A DNA stretch of 64,000 nt from Embiotoca jacksoni. Lineage: Eukaryota > Chordata > Actinopteri > Embiotocidae. This document shows, piece after piece, positions 1 to 12,935 of this stretch (within the stretch, counting starts at the first letter, position 1; each line of letters starts with the position of its first letter). The notes under the pieces are model-generated. The model had not been told where the DNA came from, searched no databases, and saw only the letters and a list, made by a program, of their open reading frames with translations. Made by a program: the position numbers and the translations under genes. The stretch is taken from the NCBI GenBank assembly GCA_022577435.1, contig JAKOON010000023.1, positions 4,957,501-5,021,500 on the forward strand, given 5' to 3'.

Positions 1-2800
1 TAAAAGCCTTTCTGTCTGTTAGGCCAAGTTAGGACACGGCGCAGCCTCTGAGTGAACACTGCTTAACAGTCTCAGCCTTTATTGCAAGGCAACCTCAAGG
101 CCATGTACATTTTGAAATCCATGTTGAAGCACAAAAAAAGAGGCTGTTTTTTGAACAAGTTTTAAATGATGATAATGGCTGGATGGGGGTTGATGTCAAC
201 TGGAAATGAAATAAAACATGTGAAGGTGGACTTTCAATGTGTGCCCACTGTTTGGTTTCCATCTGCCTGTAGCAAACAGCAATGCAGGATTCAAATGGAT
301 ATTCATTATCAAGTTGACAATTTGTTTCACACCATAATTTGCCCACTTGAATACAGTAAAGCATATGTGGATGCTAAAATTAGCCTCATACAACAATAAA
401 TATTGAGCCTTTTAAACAAACTCTCTTCTGTAATTAAACAAAATGTAGTTTTGGTTGACCAATATTTTAAGAAAATTGTAGGAGTAGCACTGTGGTTCAA
501 TCAAAAGCACAAATAAAAGCATCTGCTAGTTTTGCTCTGAAAACACTGCAGAATTTTCTGCCACAAACCCACAAACCATTTGTTCCAATCATGATACTTA
601 ACGAGTCCTGCAAAAAAAAAAATATCCCAGAACCTCATTCCTGCATGAGAAAGACAACAGTTACAGTTCACAAATTGATGCTAAAAAGAAATTTGGTGTA
701 TATGTGGTGTGATATCAGTACATGGACAAGGCAACACATTTACTACTTTAGTCAATTTGAGATTTTTTTTTCATGACAGCAACAATTATTGTTATATTTC
801 TAAAATAATGGATTGCATGACTTCAAAATGTGAAAGGGATCTCCAAGGGATCGTGTTTCAAAGAATTGGCTCCATCTATTCAGTCCCTTCAGCTCTACTA
901 TGATTTTCCTACTCTTTGAGCTTGTTGTTTTGGTTTTAGAGCCTGCAACTTACAGTTCTGGTTGCACAACACAAATGTCATTTTCAGTTGCTGTGGCACC
1001 AAATTGCAGTGAGACAAATTAGTGACTAGCTGGTCAACATAATTTTTTAGCAGAGCCAGTTATTTCCCTCCGTGTTGGGATCGACTCAAACAAGACCTAA
1101 AAGGAAAGTTAATGTTGAACTTTCATTCACAAAATCATGGCTCAGAATGTGTGCTAATGGCTATATGTCTGCTGAATGAATAAATACTGCCGGCATTTAT
1201 TTACCAAGATGCTCTCATATCAACTTTATGAGGTATGTCAGTATTGCGTTACAGCTTGTAGCACTGCCCGCATGTGGGCAACAATCAATTAATGCAAGTT
1301 TAAATAGACAAGTTGGCCTTTTCTTGGGTCTCTTTTTGCGTAATTATGAAGCTGCTACATCACTATCATTGCCACCAATATCTCCAACTTTGAAACAGTT
1401 TTGTAAATGCAGCACTGGGACACTGAAAACATCCCCCAGAGGAGGCTTTCATTTTTTACCACACATTTGTCACATGTAGAGGGTTTTACACACCAGGGAT
1501 ACTTAAAGGTGCCGATCAAAACTTTGAACTTAGACAAAGAGATGATGAAGATAACGGCCTGAATGTTGTTGCTGCTATTTGGTCGCCATACTTGTCAGGG
1601 AATGTTGAAAGAAAACCACAGTGTACACACGCTCCAAAAACACTTGTGTATGTGTCATTCTGACACATGTAGACAGAATGAACACAGTCTTTCTCATTAC
1701 CAAGCCTTCATGGAGGCAAGCTGTCAGGTTGAAACCCACAGGAGCCCAGTGCAGATGCTGCAAAGCATCAGCCTCAGCTCCCTAAGCAAAGGAAATAGGA
1801 TGTCTGCAAGCATCAGCATTAGAGGGAAAAGAAAATATTTACGGGGAAAGCATTCAAACTGAATTTTTGATTATAAACTCTTCCACAAGGTGTTAGTCCA
1901 TCGGGTTCAGCTTGAGTTTACAATCTTCTGTCAGTGTTGCGAGTGGAGAGCTTTAACCGTCTCATTAATGTGGCTGAACTCAGAGCAACCAATCTGGATG
2001 TCTCAATAGTACAACCATCAGTGTGCATGGCCACTATTCCCCAACCCAATACTGGTGCGACACTCATTGTAGAAAGAGAGAGAAATCCCCCAAGACTTCC
2101 AATGACAACTCCTATATTGACGAAAGTGATCAATATGTCATGATTATGAGCTATAGCGCTTGTCTCACTCTGAATCGATCCATGTCAAGATGCTGTTGCT
2201 TAGCCCAAGGTCAACCAATGAATCACACATAAGTTACTGTGAATAATATGCAAATGGTGAAAAGGACAACAAGACCTTTGTGGTCTAATTGAGCTAATGA
2301 TCATTCAGAAGCATGGATCCCATAAATATCTGAAACATCTACATTTTTGATGCTAACTGACTATATTTTAACTGCATTCATACTACTGAATATTTATACC
2401 ACATATCACAGATGACTAATTTATTGCATTTCCATACAATTTATTATAGAAATTAAAAATGATATTATGTTCGTTACGTTATGTTCTTGTCGTATGTTAA
2501 TTATTACGCAAGTTAAAATGAGTCAACATTAACGTTGGAATCACACGGGATATAAACTGCGGTCTCCTTGGTGAAAGTCCTGATTAATTCATCCAACACT
2601 ACACAGACTTTGTTACGCTTTATACTTACCTCACTTCCTCCGTTGCTCCCATTATAACTATTACTATGATCCCCAGGGGTCAAAAGTGTAAATATTGGTT
2701 GTTTCAACACCTTTCAACAAACAGCTTAATCACCATCACCAATCATCACTCACGACATCACCAGCTCATGATGCTTTCAGTACATTTTGGTAATGTCTTA
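1..2800. other. Anonymous noncoding DNA
   Basis: AT-rich sequence with short homopolymers, such as the A-run near 611. Open frames here stay below 100 codons, overlap on both strands and carry no recognisable domain. I see no repeat family, RNA gene or convincing regulatory element. Confidence 0.5.
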
Positions 2801-2811
2801 TATAACAGGTT
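2801..2811. repeat. Left target-site duplication of the LINE insertion
   Basis: TATAACAGGTT, identical to 2929-2939 on the other side of the 117-bp insertion. Confidence 0.8.
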
Positions 2812-2928
2812 TCCATCCATCCATCCATTATCTATACCCGCTTTATCCTGAACAGGGTCACGGGGGGGCTTGACCCTATCCCAGCTCACTTTGGGGGAAG
2901 GCAGGGTACACCCTGGACATGTCGGCAG
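2812..2928 (-). mobile_element. 5'-truncated LINE 3' end (L2/CR1-like) with (GGAT)n tail
   Basis: Read on the minus strand, this 117-bp block has the form of the 3' end of a teleost non-LTR retrotransposon, or of a SINE that shares that tail. It holds a moderately GC-rich segment with the familiar phrase around CCAGGGTGTACCCTGCC, then GCGGGTATAGATAATGG, then a short GGAT repeat. The block lies between two perfect 11-bp direct repeats (TATAACAGGTT at 2801-2811 and 2929-2939), which is the target-site duplication expected from target-primed reverse transcription. It has no coding capacity. The severe 5' truncation is normal for such insertions. L2/CR1-like is my reading of the tail from family knowledge. 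The duplication is seen directly. Confidence 0.8.
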
Positions 2929-2939
2929 TATAACAGGTT
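2929..2939. repeat. Right target-site duplication of the LINE insertion
   Basis: TATAACAGGTT, an exact direct copy of 2801-2811. Two identical 11-mers that exactly bound a recognisable retroelement tail are unlikely to be coincidence. Confidence 0.8.
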
Positions 2940-5900
2940 ATCAAGATGGGCAAATCCATAAAGCAGATAAAGAACAGTTAGAAAACACAAAGTACTTGAT
3001 ACACAGAAAATATGTTAAAGCTGACTGGGAAAAGACAATCTGAAACTGTAGGAAAATACCTAAGGCCAATGCACATTGGATGATGTACTTCCAGTGATGG
3101 AGGCTTTTCTCTACATGTCGTTGCTTTCGCTTTCCTTTCTGTAGTGTATCAAAAAGTCTCCCGAACAACACAGGAGTAGAACACATTTTTGTAAATTAAG
3201 AAGACTTGTCTGGTAGTTTATGTCCCCTCCAATTAAATATTTGGATTCACCATGCATACTATTCAGAACTGCTATCCTTTGTTATAGTAGCCTACTCCCA
3301 CTAATAAATTAGCCCGTGGGAGAGGTAGAGTGCTTCTTTGGCCTCAGTGCCAAGTGCACCCTTTTCATTCCACTCTGTTCACCAACTGTGAGATGACACT
3401 CACTCACCAGCTCTGTCCTGGAAACATCTTATTCCTTTTCATTTTCTAAAAATAGGCCAGTGTTGGAGTTGGGCCCACAGAAAGAAACTCATTTGTTCGT
3501 TTCATGTCACTTTGCTGATAGAGTAGAGCGCTGCCTGGTGGCATGAAAGAGCAGCAAGGCCAGAAACAGATTGAAGGCTATGCACGGGCTGGTCAAGAAG
3601 ATTCCAGGCAATCAGGCCGATGATGAAACAACATAAAAAAAACAAAGGTAGATTAAATAAGATGAACTAGAAGCAAAATCAGTCTGATGAAGGGTCATCC
3701 CACTGATTCTACACACAAAGATCAGTTCATAAATCAGACAGTGTACTATTCAGTTTGTGAAAAAAAAGTTAAAGAAAGACATCTGAGGTTCTAAAGGGAT
3801 CTCTCAAAAGTCTGTGAAATTAACCTTGATGATCACTGTTATCTCAGTTTGGTTCTACAGTGAAATTTAACACAGCCTGCGACTAACTAGAAAACAACAG
3901 AATGAAATTACAAAGATGTAGTCTTCTACCAGGCAAGGGGAAGATGCAGTGAAATTGCATAAATGGAGGTGTAACCCATGGATTTCACTGGAAACAGGTC
4001 TGTCATGTCCTGTCTGCTATGCTTTTTTTTTGTTGTCATCCTCTCCACGGCTTCATACTCCACTGGTAGCATTTTACCAGATTTTGGTGACTTGTTGATT
4101 TGTTGATTTTTTTTCCCTTGATTTTTGTGCTTCTAAATGGTTTATTTTTTTTGTCCATTTTAATTGTGTTCATTCTTGTTATTTTTTACTTTCTTGTGCT
4201 GTAGCCTGCAGACAAAGTTGATACAGTTGTGTTTTTTTTAGATGTTAGAACACTATCATAGAGTTCTTATCCTACCTTAAAGACCAGTGAAGTAGATGTG
4301 GAAGTGATGTGTCCAAGTAGGAGTCTGCATAGGGTGCTTTATTTTGAAAATTGACTGGATTCTCCATGCCATTCCTCTTTTTGGCTCTGTGTAGCTTGCC
4401 TTGGCTTTTGCCAAAAAGAGACTTTTTACGTATGTTTAGCAGGACGGACAGTAGAGCCGCTTCTGGAGTGTTTCTGAAACACACTGTGGCGTGTCCTGTG
4501 GTATCGCAAGCTTTGTCTAGAATGGCCACGATCAGCTCCACTGGCCGTGTCGCAGCCGGAACAGGATGCAGCCAGCCCCGGTGGAATCAAGCCTTATGAT
4601 CCATGTTATTAGAACTAGACTCACAGGGACTTAAACTCAGGGATATCTGGGCCTCTGGCACATACATTTTGACTTTTTGCTGTTAGTGTTCATGAAATCT
4701 CAGGTCTTCATGGAAGTGCCAAGGTAAACTACTGAAATAGCCTTTAAAAGTAAAGTGTAATTCACATTTGGACTGGTGTGTGGACTGCAGACATTGGGCA
4801 GACATAGTTATCAGAAAGGATAATAGTAAACATTTCACCTTATTCTTCATTTCAATAATCCCATATTAAACTCAGCACGGTCCATAGAGATGCTCTGCTG
4901 TTAGATTTAACTGCATGTGTTCTCACTACACATTCTTTTTAAATAAATAGCGGTTTATGTGTGGTAAACAGAGCAGGCAGAGTTTCTGTGTGCATGCATC
5001 ATTTACAGTATAGATTTAGCCCCAGGTCAGAAAAGAGGAGCCTCACTTTCAGAAAAACTGAAGCCCTGTAACATCTAGTTTAATAATCATCTAACATCAT
5101 CTTACCATCTAAATTTTTTATTTTTTTTATTTTATTTTTTTTATGTATCAATAACTATCATATCTGAAAACCTTCCACAAAGCCACCGGGATTAAATATT
5201 TAAATATCATGAGAAAAAAACAATTATTCTTAAAACATGATGAATACCAACAGTTTTGATATTAGTTATACTTCTGTTTTTTTTTTGTAATATATTTTTT
5301 TGCATTTGATACAAATAGAATAGTAAAAACCCACATATTGTCAGTATAAATTGAATAACGCCTAATAAAGACTATAGTCAAATGAAAAACTAACATGAAA
5401 TAATCAATGTGTGTAAAACAGGGACAGCAGGTCTCATAATTAGTCCTCTTTAACATGTTTGAGTATTTTCCCCCTTTTCTCACAACAAGCTCCCTGAAGA
5501 GTAGTCGTGGATCCATGTTAAACTGATGCAGATGCTGAGTGGTGCCTCAGGATGGAGCCAGTGTGCTTTGAAATGCAGAGAGTTTGGCTACCAGCAGATC
5601 CCAAACAGACCCACAGCTTTAGTCTGAGTGAGTGACGGTCCCTGTGGCATTATACAATATTAACTTAATAGTAGATGTACTGTCACAGTATGAGCTCTCT
5701 GCCTAGCTTTCTGAAGCTATTCATATTTCTATCAGTCTTATCCCTCTATTAACAGGATGATGGCTTAGCAGGGAAAATAAGCATGCTTATAAAATTACTA
5801 CAGAGGCTTTGGAGTTGTGTCGAAATCTTTGCTTAGGCTCTTTCACACAACGACTGTGTACACAAATATAGATAAAAGGACAACTTGAGAAAGTCCTTAC

Positions 5901-6175
5901 GTATGCGTCCATGCAGAAATTGTATTCGTTTAGTAAACAAGCTGACCCAACTGTACATTCACCACCAAACCCTGCAGTGTAACTTTAACAAGTGAGTAAT
6001 CTAACAAGCTGTTGGTTTGGGCCATTGTTGGGTCCTGGAAAGCATTACATTTAATAAAGCAACTTTTCTTTTTGCCGTCCAGCTGCTATAGGTTACCATT
6101 TGGTATGAGCCTAATAAAGTTAGAACCTAGGTAAACCAGTACCATCACACTGTTGTCAACAGGATACAGGCTGCC
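2940..6175. other. Anonymous noncoding DNA
   Basis: No gene or classified repeat seen. T-rich patches occur at 4022-4031, 4105-4190 and 5110-5150. A slightly GC-richer patch at 4440-4590 has open frames on both strands, but neither translation resembles a known domain. Confidence 0.5.
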
Positions 6176-6180
6176 TTCAA

Positions 6181-6352
6181 GGAATATTTTGACATTTTGG
6201 GAAATACGCGTATTTGGTTTCTTATCTGTAAGGTAAATATAAGGCTACACCCTGTAGCTTGTTAGCTTAGCACATAGACTGGAAATAACATCTATCTGAC
6301 TCTCAGCAAGAAAGCAAATAAGCAAATATTTCCAAGAATGTCAGGATATTCC
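6181..6352. mobile_element. 172-bp nonautonomous TIR element (MITE)
   Basis: The two ends are inverted copies. The first 26 bases (GGAATATTTTGACATTTTGG and on) match the reverse complement of the last 26 at about 22 positions. The pentamer TTCAA directly flanks both ends (6176-6180 and 6353-6357), consistent with a 5-bp target duplication. The interior includes TGTAGCTTGTTAGCTTAGCA and 'gactggaaa', phrases I associate with a repeat that is very common in percomorph fishes and normally longer, so this copy may be internally deleted. There is no coding capacity. The superfamily is not assigned. Because TTCAA is also nearly palindromic with the TIR, the exact boundary could move by a few bases. 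Confidence 0.7.
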
Positions 6353-6903
6353 TTCAACCTAATATAATTATTATTATTATTTTTTTTTATATATAATGTC
6401 CCAGAGAAACTCAATTATCTCTGCTTGACTAATAGAGATGACGGTGCCTTAGAATCACAAGTAAATCAGCTATGTAATCTCTTTTGTCATTGCACATGAC
6501 TTGAAAACCTTCATTATAGCCAACAGTCACAGAAAATACTTGAATAAAATATATTTATTGTGTTTAATCACAGTATGTGGCTGCAGAAATTCCGACGCCT
6601 TTTGTGTCCTTTCTGCCTGAGTTCAGAATGCATAATTGTGAGCCTACAGTGAAGGTTTTGGCGAGCATGCATAGGAAAAATACTTCCCTATGGCGATGTG
6701 TAGTCGATGCAGAACAAAAACGGCATTTTCTTCCCCACATGGTTCAAATGCCAAGTCGAAAGCTCAGAAAAATAACTTTTCTTTGCTGAAACAACTCTCA
6801 CAGCATAGACCAACACAAAAAAGGTCTTCACACAGTTTTCTCCTATGTAAAGACACAAATATAACGTAGGCTATTCAGTATGTGTGTATTTATGGTCGAA
6901 ACT

Positions 6904-6943
<40 letters not shown>
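6904..6943. repeat. Poly(A)27 followed by (TA)n
   Basis: Twenty-seven consecutive A residues run into a (TA)6-7 tract. This could be the tail of an old retroelement on the plus strand, but the upstream sequence shows no recognisable element, so it is listed only as a simple repeat. Confidence 0.9.
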
Positions 6944-7362
6944 CCCCAGACATCAGCACAGAAACATGCATCTGTGCCAGTTATTTTTCAGCAAATTTCA
7001 ATGCTCTCCATGCAGACTTCCCGCTATTTTTTTGTTATGTGTTTTTATTATTTTGTTGAGGATATTTGTGCACACAGCAGGCTGTACCGTAGGTGCTTGC
7101 ATGCTGCTGAGAAATTGAGGAGGTTGAACTGTGAATTCGAAATGGGGGAAGCTGTAAAAGTGTTCTGTTTTTGGAGAAATGTGGAGGGAAGTTGTGTTTA
7201 AAGAAAAAGGGGGGCTGAGGAATTGTTCCCTTGTGAAAGTGAATGTGACAGATTCTCACCCAGGAGAGCACTTGTACTGAGCACACACTAGAGGCCAGCA
7301 GGGCCACCTGTCACACAGTTCTGCAACTAAAGAACTCTATTAGCAAACAAGCACCCCAGGGT

Positions 7363-7425
7363 AACACACACACACAAACACACAAGCACGCACACATGCA
7401 CACATGCACAAACCCAAACACACAA
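7363..7425. repeat. Imperfect (CA)n microsatellite
   Basis: CA-rich run with interruptions (ACACACACACAAACACAC, then CACGCACACATGCACACATG). The open frame across it on the minus strand is low-complexity (ACVRACVFVCVC) and is not a gene. Confidence 0.9.
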
Positions 7426-8167
7426 AATCAATGTGCGAATGAAGCCATAAATGTAGAGTGATTAGGTAAGCAGACGATAAATACGGTGAAGGATAAGACA
7501 AGAGTAGATTGAGAGGCCCGTTCAATATTAATGCACATTTTAATGATCCCATTCTCTAGATTATATCCTCCTTGTCACAATGGTCTGCAATATCATTGCT
7601 CAAAAGAGCACATTCTCACTTTGCATGATTTAGAATACACGGAGGGTGTGAATGCCGATGAAACAACATTTTCATCTTAATACATGTGGCGTGGTGGATA
7701 ACCGTGTTTCACTCTGTCCAAACTCCACTTGGCATGTGGCAATTATCAAGATTGATTTGCACTAAATTGTGTAAACTGCCATGAATGCGCACTGCATTTG
7801 AACAGATAAGTGTTCAAATAAAAATGATCTATATTACAAATGAGCTCCAAGCCGGGGTGAAAGGCACACTACAGGCTTGACTTGCCTCTGAGCTCGCATG
7901 CATGCAACCTTTCCCCTATCTGATTGTCTAAAACAATTACCTGTCAAACACTGTTTATACATAATATAGGTTACTTAGTGCAGGGATACCCTTCTGGAGT
8001 AGAATAGCCAGAGGAATCTTTCTACACTGTCACACTGTTGCGATCAAAAAAATAATAATCATATTTGACACATCCGCATCCTCTGGAAAACCATGACAAG
8101 TTGTGCTGTCAGGGCTCTCTTGCCTGGCTCCTGTCCTTGAAGCCTTTTGCCAGTTTTCAACTTCTTG

Positions 8168-8201
8168 CCCCATCACCACCCCACTCCTCCCCCCCATCCC
8201 C
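8168..8201 (-). other. Potential G-quadruplex motif on the minus strand
   Basis: Four C-runs on the plus strand (8168-8171, 8179-8182, 8189-8195, 8198-8201) are separated by 7, 6 and 2 bases. On the minus strand this satisfies the usual pattern of four runs of at least three G with loops of 1-7. Formation in the cell is not shown by sequence. Confidence 0.5.
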
Positions 8202-9302
8202 TCAGCGAGAGTCGTGGTAATGTTTGATTTTTAAATGGCTGCTGGAATAATATGCATGAAATCAGGGGATGATCGTCGCTGTCTCACAAACCACTACCTC
8301 CCCATTACCTCCCTATAGCAGCCTCACACGTGATGCCATTGAGCTGAGGGAGAGAAATTCATTGGAACAGGTGGAGCTGTGGACCATATCCCATTAGTGA
8401 GCCTGCCAAAGGCCGGTCCCTGTAGGAGTAAATCCTTCTCGCCATGCACCATAGGCACAAGCTACTGTATATAGACATAAATTTATGGGCTAAAACATGC
8501 TTCTTAGGCAAAAACAGTGAGGGAATGATGAGCATGTACAGCATATCACAGCTTCCATTACTCTTAATAAACTTGTAAAATACATGATGCAAACTCCCTT
8601 TTATGTGAGTAGTTTTCTTAGCCTAGAAACATTCACAGAACACTCATTTGCAGTGAAAGTCAGTGGCTGAAAATGCACTTTAGGCTGGTTGTGTGTATTG
8701 TGGGTGCATGTGAAGGGCGGACACGACTGACTTTGGCTTTGAGTGGCTCTGCTGTTCGCCTCTGGCCTCATGACTCTTCCCATTGCAACACGTTATGGCA
8801 ACACTCTCCATTCCATCCATAGCACAAGGAAAAATGTCAAAACAGATGAGAGTCACTGTGCAGAGCGATCTGATCCGCCAGTTATAGAAAACAAAATAGA
8901 CCACACTTAACATTGTAACAAAACATTAAAAAGTTCTATTTAAGAAATTAGCATGTATGTGCATGATGAAATATGTTGTATATAATATACGTGACCTCCT
9001 TGGATGACTAAAAGGAAGCTGAGGGAAAAACTTTGAAGCAAGAATACTTTTCTATGCACTGTACTTGGTGTACTTGGGCTGTTTAATTGGTACATTTACT
9101 ATTTTTCAATGTGAATTCTATACATAACCCTTAACCAGTAGCATGTGCTTATCATCGAGCCTGTCACTTAAAAAATGTACACATCTGACCAAGCTGTGAT
9201 GGTAAATATCCTTTGTATTCAAATGTTTTCAACCTACAATGGTCTTTGTCCAATGCACAAGTAGCCTGGTATTACCACACCCACATTCACTGTGAACGTA
9301 TG

Positions 9303-9520
9303 GGTCTGGCTTTGCTCCATTGGGGATTGTTTCCAGTTGTTGCATCCTAATGGGGCCAGACATCGGGTTAATTTTGAAACCTTTGGAGCAGCCTTTAACC
9401 GATCAGCATTGACTACCATATGACATATGTTTTGCGCTAAAACTCACCAAGCTGTAAACAGCGAAGACTCTCCCCCAAGTTGAGCAGAGTGCAATGTCAG
9501 TAAATTACCATAACAGACTT
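9303..9520 (+). repeat. Dispersed family B, copy 1
   Basis: About 218 bp that align along their length with 49715-49935 (estimated three-quarters identity by eye). Shared landmarks, in the same order, are TTTCCAGTTGTTG then ATCCTAATGGG; GCAGCCTTTAACC then ATCAGCATTGAC; CCAAGCT then TAAACA; and AGAGTGCAA followed by GGTAAAT or AGTAAAT. No protein-coding content is evident. The length and lack of a poly(A) tail favour a nonautonomous DNA transposon, perhaps hAT-like, but I see no clear terminal repeats, so the class is open. Confidence 0.75.
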
Positions 9521-12396
9521 AAAAAAATACATATTTTTTTAGGCATTGCTCTTCCTCCGATTTTAATTCCTCAGTATTTGCTAGCGTTGCTACAGGGTAA
9601 TCTCTACCTATATAACACTCAGGTGATGCACCCGAGCGTTTTGTTTCTCCACATCTAAGCTGATATTGCTTCACTATGAGCTTTGTTTTACCAGTGTTTG
9701 GCGATTACTATTTTTATGTCAGTCAGTGCATTTTTCAATAAATATTGTAATGATAATAGTCCAACGTTACGCATCGTTTTTAGTCAAATAACTGTCCACT
9801 CCTCTTTTTGGAATGCAGTGACAGTTACATTTTTTTTTTAAAGTTTATTTTGTGTAAATGGAGTTTAAGCACTAAAACTAACTGTTGCTGAAATAAAAAC
9901 GCTCAAATACAGAGCAGTTTCTTGCAACATCTGTACCAAAGTGGAAGAGGCAACACTGGAAGACTGAAGATCACTACTTCACTATCTATCGGTCCACATC
10001 AATAAGCGAAGCATTTCAAACTTAGCTCAGTACTTTAATAATTGATCCCAGAAAGTAGCTGGTAGAATAAACTTGATGTTAGAAGTGTCTCTTGGTGTCT
10101 GATATTAATAATAAAGTAAGAACTTAAATGTAGGAGGAAAATCCCTAATGTGAACCTGAAATTACGTAAGCCTGTAGCTGCCTGCTATAGCCAGGGGCTC
10201 TGTCAATTTGAAATGATTAAATCATCAGCTTTTAGTCTTTGTGTTACTGACCCTACAGCAGTCTTTTGTCATTTTTACAATCCAGCTTGCAATTGTTTGG
10301 CTGGTGTGCACTGTCTCAAGCTTTATGATGTTTGCTTCTATTATGACAGATTGTTGTTTAATGTTCATCAGTGGGACTGATACAAATTCCTGATTTTTAC
10401 TGGTACAATAGAATCTCACGCTGCAGAACATGGGACTTCCCCCATTAATATATAGTTGTAACTTTACGTACTGTAAGCTACTCTTGGTGTTTGCAGGGAT
10501 ACATAGAAGTGACAGTTGTAGTATTTTTCTCTTCTTCCTGTTGGCTGCAGTCACGTCTAGGACCTAAACTCCCTCTTTCCCAAGGTAATTTGACAACGTG
10601 TTGAGAGGTTGCACAGTGAGAAGAGGCAAAAGGATCATGGCTGAAGGAAGCAGACACGTTGCCATGGCACAAAATGGTTAGAGCAGAGGATCCTGTCTCC
10701 TCGGGAAAACAATATCAGAGAGCTACAGCATATTCAGTGCTCTGCCCTCCTGTTGAGTTGTGCACAGTGAGGCTGTTTATTTAGGTTAGCTAAGTATCCT
10801 GTTCCTCTTATGTCAGTTTCTCACTGGCTGGAACTGAAAGCTGTTGAAAGGCTATGAAACATTTATCCAAGTTAGACTTGTGGGTCCCATGCTGTGCAGG
10901 AAAGCTGATTGAAGCAAAGGCAGTATAATTATCCCCATCAAGGGAAGAGCCTTATATTCCAAACGGCAGTCTCACTAAGCACGCACCAATAATCCCTCTT
11001 TTCCCTTTATAATGCCTTTTTGTGCCTTTTAAACTTTAAAGCAGAACTTTTCTTACCTTGTACTCATTTTTGTGCAGTTTGAATTTTCTACCCGACATGT
11101 ACTATATGAAATCGTAATTGTAGCAATAATAGCAACCTCAATTTACAAGTGAGTGGGATGGAGTGTCCTTGAGCAGCAAGCTTTCATGAAGTCAAAGTGT
11201 TGCATTACTCTCCTGGGAGCAGTGGTGACTAAAGATTCACTCCATGACTGAACATAATGGGGAATGTCAGTATTATAATACGAAAGTTCCGTCTCATTTT
11301 TCTTGACCTTTTGTTTGAACACTCCCTCTGAGTGTGTTCTTTACAGCAAAATCAATACGTGCGTCATGGTGCTCTTTTGTTTTCATGCACAACAATTGCC
11401 AGTGGCTACAAACTGTTCTCATAATATGATGTGCTATAATTGAGTAATTTGTTTACATCTGCATTGACTAGTTGAAATTATACGATTATTTTGTTTTTTA
11501 ATCACATAAAAACTGAGGTTTTCACCAGGCTGCAAAGTCAATCAATAAGGAATGTAAATGTTCAGCACCAATACCAGAAATGTTTACAGCATTATAGCTA
11601 ACCGTGAGCGAGATGTCTGTGTAACTTCTTGTTGGCACAATGAGGTAGAAGTTGCCACTGAATAGCATATTAATAGTTGATTTATTACAGTAATTCTGTG
11701 TCTGCTTCGCTTTTGCTATTACTTAGCCCTCCACAAACAGAAAAAAATAGACTTAACAAGTTTGTATAATATGTCTTTTCAGTGCTGTATGATCAATATT
11801 TAATTTAAAAAGTTGACCTTCACCGCCAGAGTTTGTTAGGCAGATGTATGGACCTGGACGCCCTTATCATTCAGATGTTGTTTCGAGCATTGATTCTAAA
11901 GAAATGCAAAATAAACTTTTGAAAAGCGTGCAGCCTTGGAAGTTTCAATCTCTAACTAATGTAAATAACCCCACTGAGTTAAATTCCTGGTTGTTTTTAG
12001 GTGAAGACATTGATCAAATCCTTGTCATCCTTGTGAGACTGCTCTCACATTGGACAACATCAAAAAAAAATCTCAAATAATGCTAAAACGAGAGGGACTA
12101 TGCGATTTATTTTTCCTGCTGTGTATTAAGTACCGTTTAAATATCCTAGTCATACTTTCCGACAAAGATTGGGATGACTGGTATCAGAGTACGGCTACAA
12201 TTGCCGTTCAAAAGAAGCGACACACAGCGACAGGGTCCCTTCATATCCAGTCCTCAGCCTTACAGCTGGCTCCAACCTGCCTGCTGAGCCCCCTTTACAC
12301 AATGACTGTCCCTACGACTGGCCCGTTATAAATCAGCATACAGAACATGCTCATAATTACATCACAATCATATAATCATGTATTGTACCCATACAT
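9521..12396. other. Anonymous noncoding DNA
   Basis: No gene or classified repeat recognised. Family B copy 1 may extend past 9520, but similarity to the 50-kb copy becomes too weak to follow by eye. Open frames of 76-109 codons around 10150-10550 overlap on opposite strands and show no domain. Confidence 0.5.
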
Positions 12397-12935
12397 AGGG
12401 GCTGTCACAATTATGAAATTTTAGTTGATGATAAATTCTCATAAACAATTGCAATTAACAATATAATTATGTGTTACTGGGAATTCTAGTACAAACTTAA
12501 TCACAGTTAAATAATACACCTTATTTAGAAGTACATTTTTTTGTATTGGCATTGAACATATGAACATATAAATACAAATTAAATTTGTCTTTTGAGGCTG
12601 TATAAACACAAATTGCGCAAGGCTGATATAACATGAACAACTTAAGTCTGCAAAGAAATTACTGACTGACAGATACTGATGATCAAAATAAATAATATAG
12701 GTACTATAATGGCCTGATTCTCCACTCAGGCACCATTAAACTGTTGCAGAAGAAGGGTATGCAACAAGAGGGTGTCATTAAAAGAGAGCCAGGCAAAACT
12801 TAAATGGTGGAAAATAACATTTAAAAGCTGATGCAAATATGACATTTGTATTATTTCGACCGTGTAACGATTATGCACAATTATTGCAATCAGCTCAATT
12901 AATCCTGATCAAACAATTAGGATTACTTAGATTGA
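12397..12935. mobile_element. Possible hAT-like nonautonomous transposon remnant
   Basis: The phrase GGCTGTCACAATTATGAAA near 12400 resembles the end of a repeat widespread in fishes, whose copies begin with GGGCTGTCACGATTA-type sequence. At 12860-12900 a second segment with ATTATGCACAATTATTGCAAT may be the degraded opposite side. The expected terminal GTGACAGCCC is not seen on the right, so the right boundary is arbitrary. There is no transposase coding. This is recognition from memory of the family and is uncertain. Confidence 0.35.

Larger units (their letters stand above)
6358..9302. other. Noncoding DNA with microsatellites and a C-rich tract
   Basis: Apart from the simple repeats and C-rich motif listed separately, I see no gene. 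Sequence around 7840-8300 is less repetitive and more balanced in composition than its surroundings. It could hold conserved noncoding sequence, but this cannot be judged without a cross-species alignment. Confidence 0.45.

Noticed and set aside
11638..11665. let-7-like seed TGAGGTAG
   Set aside because: Only the first eight bases match. The following bases differ from let-7 and no hairpin partner is nearby.
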